From contig CAWDAI010000015.1 in the NCBI GenBank assembly GCA_963800275.1, positions 1 through 64,000 of the forward strand: 64,000 nucleotides of DNA, in the 5' to 3' direction. The position numbers and the translations under genes were made by a program. The notes beneath the pieces are model-generated. The model ran no database searches. It was not told the DNA's origin and saw nothing but the letters and a program-made list of their open reading frames with translations. The stretch is from JAFMJV01 sp963800275 (GTDB lineage Bacteria > Chloroflexota > Limnocylindria > Limnocylindrales > CSP1-4). Positions 8,720 through 17,485 of the stretch are shown piece after piece. Each line of letters opens with the position of its first letter. Position 1 is the stretch's first letter.

Positions 8720-9428
8720 CAGCGGGCCTCGCGCATGTCGTTGAGGGTGCTCACGATCGAGCTGTCCTTGGTCATCTCCTCGACCGCCCAGCCCTTCTCG
8801 GCCAGAGCGCCGGTGGGACAGGCCTGCACGCACTTGCCGCAGCTGGTGCAGCTGGCCGCCTCGCCCCACGGGCGTCGCAGCTCGCTCACCGGCCCGCTGG
8901 CCACGCCGCGCCCGGCGATCTCCCAGACGTGGGCGCCCTCGACCTCGGCGCAGATGCGCACGCAGCGCGAGCAGAGGATGCAGCGGTTGTGGTCGAAGAC
9001 GAAGCGGGGGTGGGTCGTGTCAGGCCGCAAACGCGGGTAGCGGTAGGGGTAGCGCACGCTGGTGACGCCGTGCTCCTGGGCCAGGCTCTGCAGCTCGCAG
9101 TGCCCCGAGCTCACGCACACCGAGCAGAAGTGGTTGCGCTCGCAGAAGAGCAGCTCCAGGGCCATCTTGCGGTACTCGGCCAGCTGGGGCGTGCGCGTGG
9201 TCACGGCCAGCCCTTCCTGCACCGGTGTGGTGCAGGCCGGCAGCAGCCTGCGCAGCGCCGGCGATCTCCACCATGCACAGCCGGCAGGCACCCTGGGCCG
9301 AGAGCCCCTCCATGTAGCAGAGCGACGGGATGTACTTGCCGTTGGCCCGCGCCACCTCGAGCACGCTCTGGCCGGCGCTGGCGGAGAGGAACTCGCCGTC
9401 GATGCGGATCGATGACCTTCTCGTTCAT
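8719..9428 (-). pseudogene. hoxU: Hydrogenase diaphorase iron-sulfur subunit (HoxU/NuoG-N-like), frame broken
   Basis: Relays electrons between the HoxYH dimer and HoxEF. It starts MNEKVI at 9428, followed after a frame change near 9410 by GEFLSASAGQSVLEVARANG and LCYMEGLSAQGACRLCMVE (plant-type [2Fe-2S] ligands). After a second change near 9255 it continues LRRLLPACTTPVQEG, then CERNHFCSVCVSSGHCELQ and two ferredoxin-like cluster sets (CILCSRCVRICAEVEG, CTSCGKCVQACPTGAL). The total of ~236 codons is the normal HoxU length. It lies between hoxF (9-bp gap) and hoxY (4-bp overlap). Without the two indels it would be a complete, typical protein. Confidence 0.85.
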
Positions 9429-9437
9429 GCGGGCCCC

Positions 9438-12400
9438 CTACTCCTTGTGGCTGCGGATGTCGCAGCGCAGGCAGCGTCGTGCCTCGTCGAGCGCAGCCGC
9501 CGGTGTCGAGCCCGACCGAGACCTCCGCGTACGAGCCCACGCGCTCCGCGGCGGGCAGCTCCGCGGCCGTGTGCCGACCGCTCTGGACCGGGGATCGGGC
9601 GGCACCGTCTGGTAGACGAACTCCGGCAGCACGCTGCGGCGTGCGCCGGTCCATGAGCGGCGGTCGATGTCGCGGGCGGCCTTCTTGCCGATGCCCATGG
9701 CGTTCGACACGTTGGAGGCGCCGGTGATCAGGTCGCCGCCGGCGTAGAAGCGGCTGCGGCTGGTCTCGAGCGTGTAGCGGTCCACCTCGATCGTGCCGTC
9801 ATCTTCGTTCACGCGCAGGCCGGAGGCATCGGCGAAGTCGGGGTCGACCCGCTCGCCCACGGCCAGGATGACCGTGTCGCACTCGAGGCGGATGACCTCG
9901 CCCGTGGGCACGGGACGCCGGCGTCCCGATGCGTCGAACTCGCCTGGGCGCGTCCGTTCGACCTCGATGCCGCGGACCGCCCCCGTGGCGTCGCCGACGA
10001 TGCGGTGGGGCGTGGCCAGGAAGGCGAACTTGGCACCCTCGGCCTCGGCCGCCGCGACCTCCTCCGCGATGGCCGGCATGTCGGCCCGCTCGCGCCGGTA
10101 GACGATGGTGGTCTGGGCCCCCAGCCGCCGGGCCGTGCGCGCGGAATCCATGGCCGCGTTGCCGCCGCCGATGACGATGACGTTGCGGCCCACCGGCACC
10201 TCCTTGCCCCGCGCCATGGCCTCCAGGAAGGGCAGGGCCGGGATGACGCCCCTGAGCTCGGTGCCCGGCAAGGTGGACCCAGGCTTCCTTCCAGGTGCCG
10301 ATGGAGAGGAAGACCGCATCGAACTGCTCGTCGATCTCGTTGAGCGTGAGGTCCTCGCCCACCGAGACGCCGAAGCGGAACTCGACGCCGGTGCGCTCGA
10401 TCAGCTCGATCTCCCGGTCCAGCACGCGCCTGTGGCAGCCGGTACTCGGGCAGGGCGTAGCGCAGCATGCCGCCGGCGCTGGGCCGAGATCGAGGCAGGT
10501 CACCGCGTGGCCGAGCAGCGCCAGGTAGAAGGCGCAGGTGAGCCCGGTGGGGCCGGCGCCGACCACGGCCACCTTCTTGCCCGTGGGCGGCCTGCTTCTG
10601 CTCCAGCACGCGGGCCACGAGGGGCTCGAAGCGCTCGCTCAGGTAGACCTGGTCGGCGATGGCCCGATGGACCTCGCGCATGTTCACCGCCTCATCGATG
10701 CCCTCGCGCCGGCAGCGGTCGTCGCAGGGGTGCTGGCAGACGCGCCCGGTCGAGGCCGGCAGCGGGTTGTCCAGGACGACGCTGAGGAAGGCCTCCTCCA
10801 GCCGGCCCTCCTTGTACAGCTGCAGGAAGCGGGGGATGTTCATGTGCAGCGGGCACGAGTTCTCGCAGGGGCTGAGCGCGAGGTCCTCGCACACGCCGGC
10901 GCGGCAGCGGTGGCGCAGGATGTGGTCCTCGAACTCGTGGCGGAAGTGGCGCAGGGTGGTGAGCACCGGGTTGGGCGCACTCTGGCCCAGGCCGCACAGC
11001 GACGTGTCGCGGATCATGCGGCAGAGCTCGTCGAGCTTGTCGATGTCCTCCAGCGACGCCGTGCCGTGGGTGAAGCCGTCGAGGATCTCGAGGGCCTTGT
11101 CCAGCCCCACCCGGCAGGGCACGCACTTGCCGCACGATTCGGAGTGCGTGAACTCGATGAAGTAGCGGGCCACGTCGACCATGCAGTTGTCTTCGTCCAT
11201 CACGACCATGCCGCCCGAGCCCATGATGGAGCCCAGCCCGGCGAGGGTCTCGTAGTCGACGGGGGTGTCGAAGAGATCGGCCGGGATGCAGCCGCCCGAC
11301 GGCCCGCCGGTCTGCACGGCCTTGATCTCGCGCCGTCCCGGCGCGCCTCCGCCGACGTCGTAGATGAACTTGCTCAGGGGCGTGCCCAGGGGCATCTCCA
11401 CGAGGCCCGTGGAGCGGACCTTGCCCACCAGCGAGAAGACCTTGGTGCCCGCGCTCTTGGCACTGCCGGTATCGCTGAACCAGGCCGGTCCGCGGGCCAC
11501 GATGGGCGCCACGTTGTACCAGGTCTCGACGTTGTTGATGTTCGTCGGCGCCCCGTAGAGGCCATGCTGCGCGGGGAAGGGCGGGCGCGGACGCGGCCGG
11601 CCAGACCTGCCCTCGAGCGAGGCGATCAGCGCGGTCTCCTCGCCGCAGACGAAGGCGCCGGCCCCCTCGACCGTCTCGATGTCGAAGTCGAAGCCACGGC
11701 CAAGGACGTCGTGGCCCAGGATGCCGTACTCGCGAGCCTGCTCGATGGCGCGCTCCAGGCGCAGGACCGCGATGCGGGTATTCCGCGCGCACGTAGACGA
11801 TGCCCTGCGAGGCGCCGGTCGCGAACGCGGCGATGAGCATGCCCTCGAGGAGCGCATGCGGATCGGACTCGATCTCGTTGCGGTTCATGTAGGCGCCGGG
11901 ATCGCCCTCGTCGGCGTTGCAGATGAGGTACTTCTCCGGTCCCGGGGCGGAGGCCAGGAACTCCCACTTGATGCCGGTCAGGAAGCCGGCGCCGCCGCGT
12001 CCGCGCAGCTTGGCCGCCTTGATGTTCTCGATGACGGCCCCGGGGTTCTGGTCGATGAGCACCTTGTAGAGCGCCTCGTAGCCGCCGACCGCGATGTACT
12101 CCTCGATATCGTCGGGGCTGATCAGGCCGCAGTTGCGCAGCACGATCTTGAGCTGCCCGCTGAAGAAGGGGACCTCGTCCCAGGTCGGGATCTCGCCATA
12201 GCCGGCGCCGTAGCGGACGTGGCCGGTGAGATGGTCCCATTCCTCGATCTTGCACAGGACCAGCTCGCGCGAGGGCAGGTGGCCACGCTCCACCGCGTCG
12301 AGGATGTGATCGACGTGCTCGGGCTGCACCCGCCGCAGCATCAGCAGTGGCTGGCCCGGGACGCGCACGTTGACCAGCGGCTCCTCGGCGCAGTAGCCGA

Positions 12401-12596
12401 AGCAGCCGACCGAGGCCAGGCGCACGTCCAGGCCGCGGGAGTCGATGGCCGACTTGAAGGCGCTGTAGACGCCCTCGGCCCCGTTGCCCGAGCCGCACGT
12501 GCCCAGGCCCACGGAGATGCGCGGGACGTTCGGCGTGAGCTTGGCCAGGCCGGCCTCGCGCGTGTTGCTGAAGCCGGCCAGGTCGGCGATCCTCAC
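9438..12596 (-). pseudogene. hoxF: HoxF/NuoF-type NADH-binding subunit fused to a GltD-like flavoprotein, frame broken
   Basis: A ~1050-codon fusion. In order: a thioredoxin-like [2Fe-2S] domain (GLGTCGSGNG, SVGCFGYCAEEPLVNVR); the NuoF FMN/NADH domain (LRGRGGAGFLTG, ICNADEGDPGAYMNR, FVCGEETALIASLEG); a [4Fe-4S] site (SESCGKCVPCRVG); a two-cluster ferredoxin domain of the GltD/DPYD type (CENSCPLHMNIPRFLQ, VCQHPCDDRCRREG); an FAD/NAD(P)-binding GltD module (VAVVGAGPTGLTCAFYL, VIVIGGGNAAMDSARTARR, FYAGGDLITGASNVSNAMGI) ending in CLRCDI. Ordinary HoxF is about half this length. The reading frame changes near 11785, 10585, 10485, 10450, 10270, 9590 and 9505. The break at 10585 is repaired by one extra C in a C run. 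The start GTG overlaps the hoxE stop. The extra flavin module suggests a second pyridine nucleotide or ferredoxin partner (inference). Confidence 0.85.
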
Positions 12597-13135
12597 CGCG
12601 CACCCTCCCGCCGCAGGCCCTCGACCTCACGGATGAGGCTCTGCTCGGTGACGTGCCCACGGATGGCGTGGTCGACCTCCACCACCGGGGCCAGCGCGCA
12701 CTGCCCGAAGCAGGCCACGGTGCGGACGGTGAAGCGCAGGTCCGGCGTGGTCAGCGAGACCTTGTCGGCGTTGCCGCCCTCGGCCTCCGGATCACGCATG
12801 CCCAGCTGCAGCTTGACGCGCTCCAGCAGGGGCCGGGAGCCACGCGTGTGGCAGGCCGTGCCACGACAGATGGCCACGATGTGGTCGCCCTGCGGATCCA
12901 GGTTGAAGAGGGCATAGAACGAGGCCACGCTGAAGACGCGGGCCTGGGGGATGCCGGTTCGCCGGGCCACGTATGCCAGGGTCTCCATGGGCAGGAACTT
13001 GTGCGGCTCCCGTTCCTGCAGGCGCTGCAGGATGGCCAGCAACCCTCCGGGACGCCCTGAATGATCCGCGATGATGCGGTCGAGCTGATCCTGTTCGGTG
13101 GTCTCCCCGACCACCGTTCCCCCCACGGTTGCCAT
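12593..13135 (-). CDS. hoxE: HoxE/NuoE-like [2Fe-2S] thioredoxin-fold subunit
   Basis: The 24-kDa-type subunit that assists HoxF in electron transfer to NAD(P). It has 180 residues; an N-terminal helical bundle (GLLAILQRLQ, LPMETLAYVARRTGIPQARV) precedes a thioredoxin-like domain with the [2Fe-2S] ligands in CRGTACHTRGS and VACFGQCALAPVVEV. The first gene of the operon, it starts at an ATG with GGGAG six bases upstream. Its TGA overlaps the hoxF GTG. The length is normal and the frame intact. The presence of HoxE places the complex with the five-subunit bidirectional type rather than the four-subunit HoxFUYH. Confidence 0.88.
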   Translation of the reverse strand: MATVGGTVVGETTEQDQLDRIIADHSGRPGGLLAILQRLQEREPHKFLPMETLAYVARRTGIPQARVFSVASFYALFNLDPQGDHIVAICRGTACHTRGSRPLLERVKLQLGMRDPEAEGGNADKVSLTTPDLRFTVRTVACFGQCALAPVVEVDHAIRGHVTEQSLIREVEGLRREGAR

Positions 13136-13499
13136 CGATGCTCCCTTGCACGACGAACCCGTGACATCGCTCGGCCGGGGGGCCGGTTCCGGACGTCACG
13201 TGGCTCGTCTTCACGGTCCGACCTGGTGCGGTCGTGCTCCAAGGGCCAAGTGGCCCCATGTTGGAACGACGCTCCGACCCCTGCGACTCCCGAGTTGTGG
13301 CCGGCCCGTCGCGGCTCATGGCCCCTGCCCCCACCGCTGCGCTACCTCCGCGATCTGGAGCTCTGGGCCGCGAGCGGCACGGCCCGCGTTCGTGTCCGCT
13401 AGAGTCGGGTGGCAGACATGAGCGACCGAGGCGCCGCCGGCGACCGGCTCAACGACTGCACCCCGGAGTACACCTGATCCTGCTCTGCCGGCACGCCCC
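13136..13499. other. Divergent gap between hoxE and MFS gene
   Basis: About 364 bp holding the promoters of the hydrogenase operon and probably of the MFS gene. I see no convincing -35/-10 pair, palindrome or RNA gene. A 19-codon ATG frame at 13418-13477 (MSDRGAAGDRL...) has no ribosome site and is not called. Confidence 0.4.
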
Positions 13500-14750
13500 T
13501 TGACGTTCGCTCTGACCGCGCATTGGCGCGGTTTCGTCGGCTGGCGGATCCTGCTTCTTACCGTCGTCACGTCGGCCCTCACCGGGCCCGGCCAGACCGT
13601 GGGCGTGTCCGTCTTCGTCGACCCCATGATCGACTCGCTGGGGCTGACCCGTCCTGAGCTTTCGACCGCCTACCTCGTGGGCACGCTCGCGGGCGCCCTG
13701 CTGCTGGTGCCGGTGGGTCGTTCCATCGACCGCTTCGGGCCGCGCCAGGCCATGACCCTCATCGGACTCGCCTTCGGCCTGGGCCTGCTGGTCATGAGCG
13801 GGGTGCAGGGCTTCGTGACCCTGGTCGTCGGCTTCACGCTCATCCGCTGGCTCGGACAGGGCTCGCTGCAGCTGGTCAGCACGCTCGCGCTGACGCCCTG
13901 GTTCGAGCGCAGGCGCGGCTCCGTCTTCGGTGTCATGACCACGTCCACGGCGGTGCTGATGGCGTTCGTGCCGATCCTCCTCGGCGCTGCCATCAACCTC
14001 TTCGACTGGCGCCTGGCGTGGGTCCTGGCGGCGATCGTGATCTGGCTGGTGGTGGTGCCCATCGCCCGCTTTGGCATCGTCGACCGGCCGTCCGACGTGG
14101 GCCAGTATCCCGATGGCGACCCGGCGCCCCACCCGGACGATCCGCCGCGTCCGTCCGCCGCTTCGCTGACACGCTCTGAGGCCTTGCGGGAGCGCCGTTT
14201 CTGGGTCCTGAGCTTCGTCATCGGCGCGACCTCCATGCTGGTCACCGCGCTCAACTTCCACCAGATCTCGCTGCTCGGTGAGCAGGGCCTGACCGTGACC
14301 GAAGCGGCCGCCATGTTCCTGCCCCAGGTCGTGGGCGCGCTCACCGCCGGCCTGATCATGGGCGCGCTGGCCGATCGCGTGCCCCCGCGGTTCCTGCTGT
14401 CGGCGACGATGGTGCTGCTGGCCCTCAGCCTGCTCTTGGCCGCGCGCCTGTCACCGGGTCTCGTGATACCGCTCTACGCCATCGTGGTGGGCGCAGCAGC
14501 CGGCTCCGGCCGCCCGCTGGTGGCCACCTTCCTGCCCCGCTGGTACGGACTCGCACACATCGGCTCGATCCAGGGCGTCTCCATCCTGGTGGCGGTGGCG
14601 TCCTCATCGATCGGCCCCGTCGCACTCTCGCTTCCCAGCGCCTCCCTCGGCGGCTTCAGCGCGGCCGCCTCGCTGCTGGTGGCCATCCCGCTGGTCATCG
14701 GCCTCGCGGCCCTGACCGTCTCGGAGCCGATCCGCGACCGGACCACCTGA
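13500..14750 (+). CDS. MFS transporter, 12-TM (monocarboxylate/oxalate-type architecture)
   Basis: A 416-residue inner-membrane transporter. It starts at a TTG (LTFALTAHWRGFVGWRIL); no better start or clear ribosome site is visible, so the N-terminus is uncertain by a few residues. Twelve hydrophobic segments are split by a hydrophilic central loop (about residues 200-230, HPDDPPRPSAASLTRSEAL). GRSIDRFGPRQAM is the loop 2-3 MFS signature and ALADRVPPRFLL its copy in the second half. The arrangement resembles the OxlT/MCT-like MFS groups, but the substrate cannot be inferred. It is followed by the RND transporter after 150 bp that holds a separate promoter-like region. Confidence 0.83.
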   Translation: MTFALTAHWRGFVGWRILLLTVVTSALTGPGQTVGVSVFVDPMIDSLGLTRPELSTAYLVGTLAGALLLVPVGRSIDRFGPRQAMTLIGLAFGLGLLVMSGVQGFVTLVVGFTLIRWLGQGSLQLVSTLALTPWFERRRGSVFGVMTTSTAVLMAFVPILLGAAINLFDWRLAWVLAAIVIWLVVVPIARFGIVDRPSDVGQYPDGDPAPHPDDPPRPSAASLTRSEALRERRFWVLSFVIGATSMLVTALNFHQISLLGEQGLTVTEAAAMFLPQVVGALTAGLIMGALADRVPPRFLLSATMVLLALSLLLAARLSPGLVIPLYAIVVGAAAGSGRPLVATFLPRWYGLAHIGSIQGVSILVAVASSSIGPVALSLPSASLGGFSAAASLLVAIPLVIGLAALTVSEPIRDRTT

Positions 14751-14810
14751 ACCCGGCCGCGCCTCGGTCCCGACCGACTCGCTCGCCGTTCACCGTCTCC
14801 AGCGACTCGC

Positions 14811-14860
14811 TTGACAAGTCCCCGCCAGCATGGCATCTTGTACAAACTCTGTACAAACTG
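14811..14860 (+). promoter_or_regulatory. Putative promoter with TGTACAAACT direct-repeat operator
   Basis: TTGACA at 14811-14816 is a perfect -35. A weak -10 (CATCTT) lies 17 bp on. TGTACAAACTC (14839-14849) and TGTACAAACTG (14850-14860) form an 11-bp direct repeat, one helical turn apart, each containing the palindrome TGTACA. It is AT-rich against a GC-rich background and lies 40 bp before the RND start. It probably binds a regulator not encoded next door. Confidence 0.55.
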
Positions 14861-14900
14861 TAAACACTCAAGCCCAGAAACGGACGGTAAGGAGTCAGCA

Positions 14901-17435
14901 GTGTTCGAATCGATCGCGAGGCTTTTCGCTCGCTTCACGACCCGGCGGCCTTGGCTCGCGATCATCGCGGTCCTCGCCATCGCCATCAGCCTCAGCGCCA
15001 TGGGCCGCCCGCAGATGTCCAACGACAGCTCCGAGTTCGCGCCCGACGACCCGGCCATCACCGCCGCCGAGCGGATCGAGACGCTCTTCGGGCAGGATTC
15101 GGCGGTCACTCCGTTGCAGGTGGTGCTGGTGGCCGATGCCGGCGACATCGTGACCACCGAGGGCCTGGCGGCCTCTCAGCGCGTCGTCGAAGCCATCGAT
15201 TCGGTCGAGGTCGACGGCCTGCGGCTGCGGGACGTGCTCGTGGAGCAGCCCGGTGTGGGCCCGATCACCTCCTACATGACGCCGGTCGGGCAGGCCGTGG
15301 CCGCGGGCGCGCCCGCGCCCGAGACCGATGCGGCCGTCAAGGCCATGGTGGAGAGCGGGCTCGAGCGGGTCCCGCCGGCCCAGGCGGAGCACTTGCGGGG
15401 ACTCTACGAGGGTCGCCTCGAGGACGGCGTCACAGCCCCGAGCGGGCTCATGCTGGCCTTCCTGCAGGCGCCACAGAGCCCTCAGGAATCGGCTCGGCTC
15501 GTCGAGCTCCAGGCCGGCTTCGATGACGCTCTCGCGGCCACCTCACTCGACGGTGTCACCGCCCTCCCGTTCTCCGTCGGGCTCATCGCCCAGGCGGGCG
15601 AGGATTCGGCCATCCAGATCCCACTGCTGCTCTTCGCAGCCATCGGCATCATCGGCCTGGCCCTGCTCTTCGTGTTCTGGACCGCCTCGCCCCTGCGGCG
15701 CTTCCAGCGCGTCCGACGGACCGCTGCCGATACCCTCCTCGCGCTGCTGGTGGTCATGTTCGCCATCACCTCTACAGATGGTGTCGCCGTGCTGCTCGGC
15801 CCAGGCGGGCTGGGCCTCATCGGCAACGTCTCCGGCCCCAGCTCCATCGTCTCCATCCTGCTGGTCGGCCTGGGTGTCGACTACGTGATCCACCTGAACT
15901 CTGCCTACCGCAAGGTCCTCGGTGCGGGTGAAGCCGTGCAGACGGCCATGGCGCGCAGCGTGCGCATCGTCGGCGGTGCCCTCGTGCTCTCCGCCCTCAC
16001 GACCATGTTCGGCTTCCTGACCAACGTCTTCGCCGGCTCCACCGCCCTGCTCACCTTCGGCGTCCTGGCGGCCGTCGGCATCAGCGCCGCCTTCATCTAC
16101 GCCAACCTGCTCTTCCCGGCCGCGCGCGTGCTGCTGGACCGCCGAGCCGCAGCCGCCGAGAAGCTGCCCGCACAGGCGTTCGCCTCGAACGGGACCAGCC
16201 TGGTCGATCGGCTCACCGGCGCCACCGCCGTGATCGCGCGGCGCGCCCCCTGGGCCGCGGTCGGCGTGGCCGCGGTCGTGCTCCTGGGCGCGACCGTCAC
16301 CGCGACCAACCTGCGTTCGGGCTTCAGTTTCCTCGACTTCGTGCCCCAGGGCTCGCCCGTACGGGCCGCGGCCGCCGAGCTCGAGTCCCGCTTCAACGGT
16401 GGACTGGGTGAGACCACCAACGTCCTCGTCGAGGGCGACCTGACGCAGCCGGCCACCTGGAATGCGGCCCTGGCCGCGACTGCCGCCGCCGGTGCTCTCG
16501 ACGACGTGGTGGCCATCGATGGCCAGCCGCTGGTGACCTCAGCGCCGGCCCTGGTGGCCACCCTGGCCGACCAGGACTCGCCGCAGTACGACCCGGCGAT
16601 CGCCGCGGCCGTCGCGGACGCCGGTCTTGACGCCGACCTGCGGGCGCCTGCCGAGGCTGACCTCGGTGCGCTCCTCGCGGCGGTGCGGGAGGTCGCGCCC
16701 GAGGACCTGGCCGCGGTGACCACGCCCGAGGCCTCGCTCTATACCTTCACCACCCAGGCCGGCACCGATGGTGCCCTGCAGCTGGCTGGTGATCTGGAGT
16801 CGGCCTTTGGCGACGGCGCGGTCGCGACCTCGCAGGAGATCATCGACGCGGCCGTCGTGGAGAGCACCTCCATCACACAGGTGCAAAGCCTGGTGCTGGC
16901 CTTGCTGGGTGCGGCCGCGCTGCTGATGCTCAACTACTTCGTCTCCGATCGGCGGCCCATGCTGGGCCTGCTCACGATCGCACCGGTGGGCGGTGTGGTC
17001 ATCCTGCTGTACGCGTTCATGGTCCTCGCGGGCATCGAGTTCGGACCGGTCACCGCGACGCTGGCGGCGGTCGTCATCGGCATCGGTGTCGACTACACCA
17101 TCCATGTGACCCATCGGTTCGGGGAGTTCCGCCGGGAAGGACTGGACGTCGACGCGGCCATCTCGAGCACGCTCGGCACAACGGGTTCGGCGCTGCTGGC
17201 TTCGGCCGTCACGACCGCCCTGGGCTTCGCGGTCCTGACCCAGTCCACCCTCATCCCCTTCCAGCAGCTGGGTTGGCTGACCCTCGCGGCCATCGCGGGC
17301 TCCGCCCTCGTCTCGGTGCTCGTGCTGCCGTCGCTGCTGGTCATCTACGCCCGCCGCTCGGAACGCTCCTCACAGGAGCCGGAAGGCGAGCCGATCCGCG
17401 TCTTCGATACCGAGGCGCGCGGCTCGCAGGCCTGA
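14901..17435 (+). CDS. RND/MMPL superfamily membrane transporter
   Basis: An 844-residue inner-membrane protein with the two-fold RND/MMPL layout. It has an N-terminal helix (PWLAIIAVLAIAISLSAM), a large outside domain, a block of five or six helices including GLGVDYVIHLNSAYRKVL (equivalent of the GXXXDY motif), a second helix/outside-domain unit, and a last block with VIGIGVDYTIHVTHRFGEF. The paired GXDYXI(H) motifs carry the proton-relay aspartates of the family. The start is a GTG with AAGGAG six bases upstream; an in-frame ATG 90 bp earlier overlaps the promoter and was rejected. Bacterial relatives export lipids, hopanoids or drugs, and the substrate here is unknown. A strong terminator follows. 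Confidence 0.87.
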   Translation: MFESIARLFARFTTRRPWLAIIAVLAIAISLSAMGRPQMSNDSSEFAPDDPAITAAERIETLFGQDSAVTPLQVVLVADAGDIVTTEGLAASQRVVEAIDSVEVDGLRLRDVLVEQPGVGPITSYMTPVGQAVAAGAPAPETDAAVKAMVESGLERVPPAQAEHLRGLYEGRLEDGVTAPSGLMLAFLQAPQSPQESARLVELQAGFDDALAATSLDGVTALPFSVGLIAQAGEDSAIQIPLLLFAAIGIIGLALLFVFWTASPLRRFQRVRRTAADTLLALLVVMFAITSTDGVAVLLGPGGLGLIGNVSGPSSIVSILLVGLGVDYVIHLNSAYRKVLGAGEAVQTAMARSVRIVGGALVLSALTTMFGFLTNVFAGSTALLTFGVLAAVGISAAFIYANLLFPAARVLLDRRAAAAEKLPAQAFASNGTSLVDRLTGATAVIARRAPWAAVGVAAVVLLGATVTATNLRSGFSFLDFVPQGSPVRAAAAELESRFNGGLGETTNVLVEGDLTQPATWNAALAATAAAGALDDVVAIDGQPLVTSAPALVATLADQDSPQYDPAIAAAVADAGLDADLRAPAEADLGALLAAVREVAPEDLAAVTTPEASLYTFTTQAGTDGALQLAGDLESAFGDGAVATSQEIIDAAVVESTSITQVQSLVLALLGAAALLMLNYFVSDRRPMLGLLTIAPVGGVVILLYAFMVLAGIEFGPVTATLAAVVIGIGVDYTIHVTHRFGEFRREGLDVDAAISSTLGTTGSALLASAVTTALGFAVLTQSTLIPFQQLGWLTLAAIAGSALVSVLVLPSLLVIYARRSERSSQEPEGEPIRVFDTEARGSQA

Positions 17436-17447
17436 CTTCGTCGTCGT

Positions 17448-17478
17448 GCTGCTGGCCCGGTCTCCCCGGGTCAGCAGC
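17448..17478. terminator. Bidirectional hairpin terminator
   Basis: GCTGCTGGCCCGG (17448-17460) pairs with CCGGGTCAGCAGC (17466-17478): 13 pairs including one G-U, with a 5-nt loop. It lies 13 bp after the RND stop and 8 bp from the stop of the convergent BTAD gene. Confidence 0.75.
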
Positions 17479-17485
17479 CGATCGG

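Noticed and set aside
6744..12596. Programmed frameshifting or phase variation as the cause of hydrogenase breaks
   Set aside because: The breaks are at many unrelated sites without slippery heptamers or long homopolymers; indel error or decay explains them better.
13418..13477. 19-codon peptide before the MFS gene
   Set aside because: No ribosome site, no conservation evidence, and length expected by chance.
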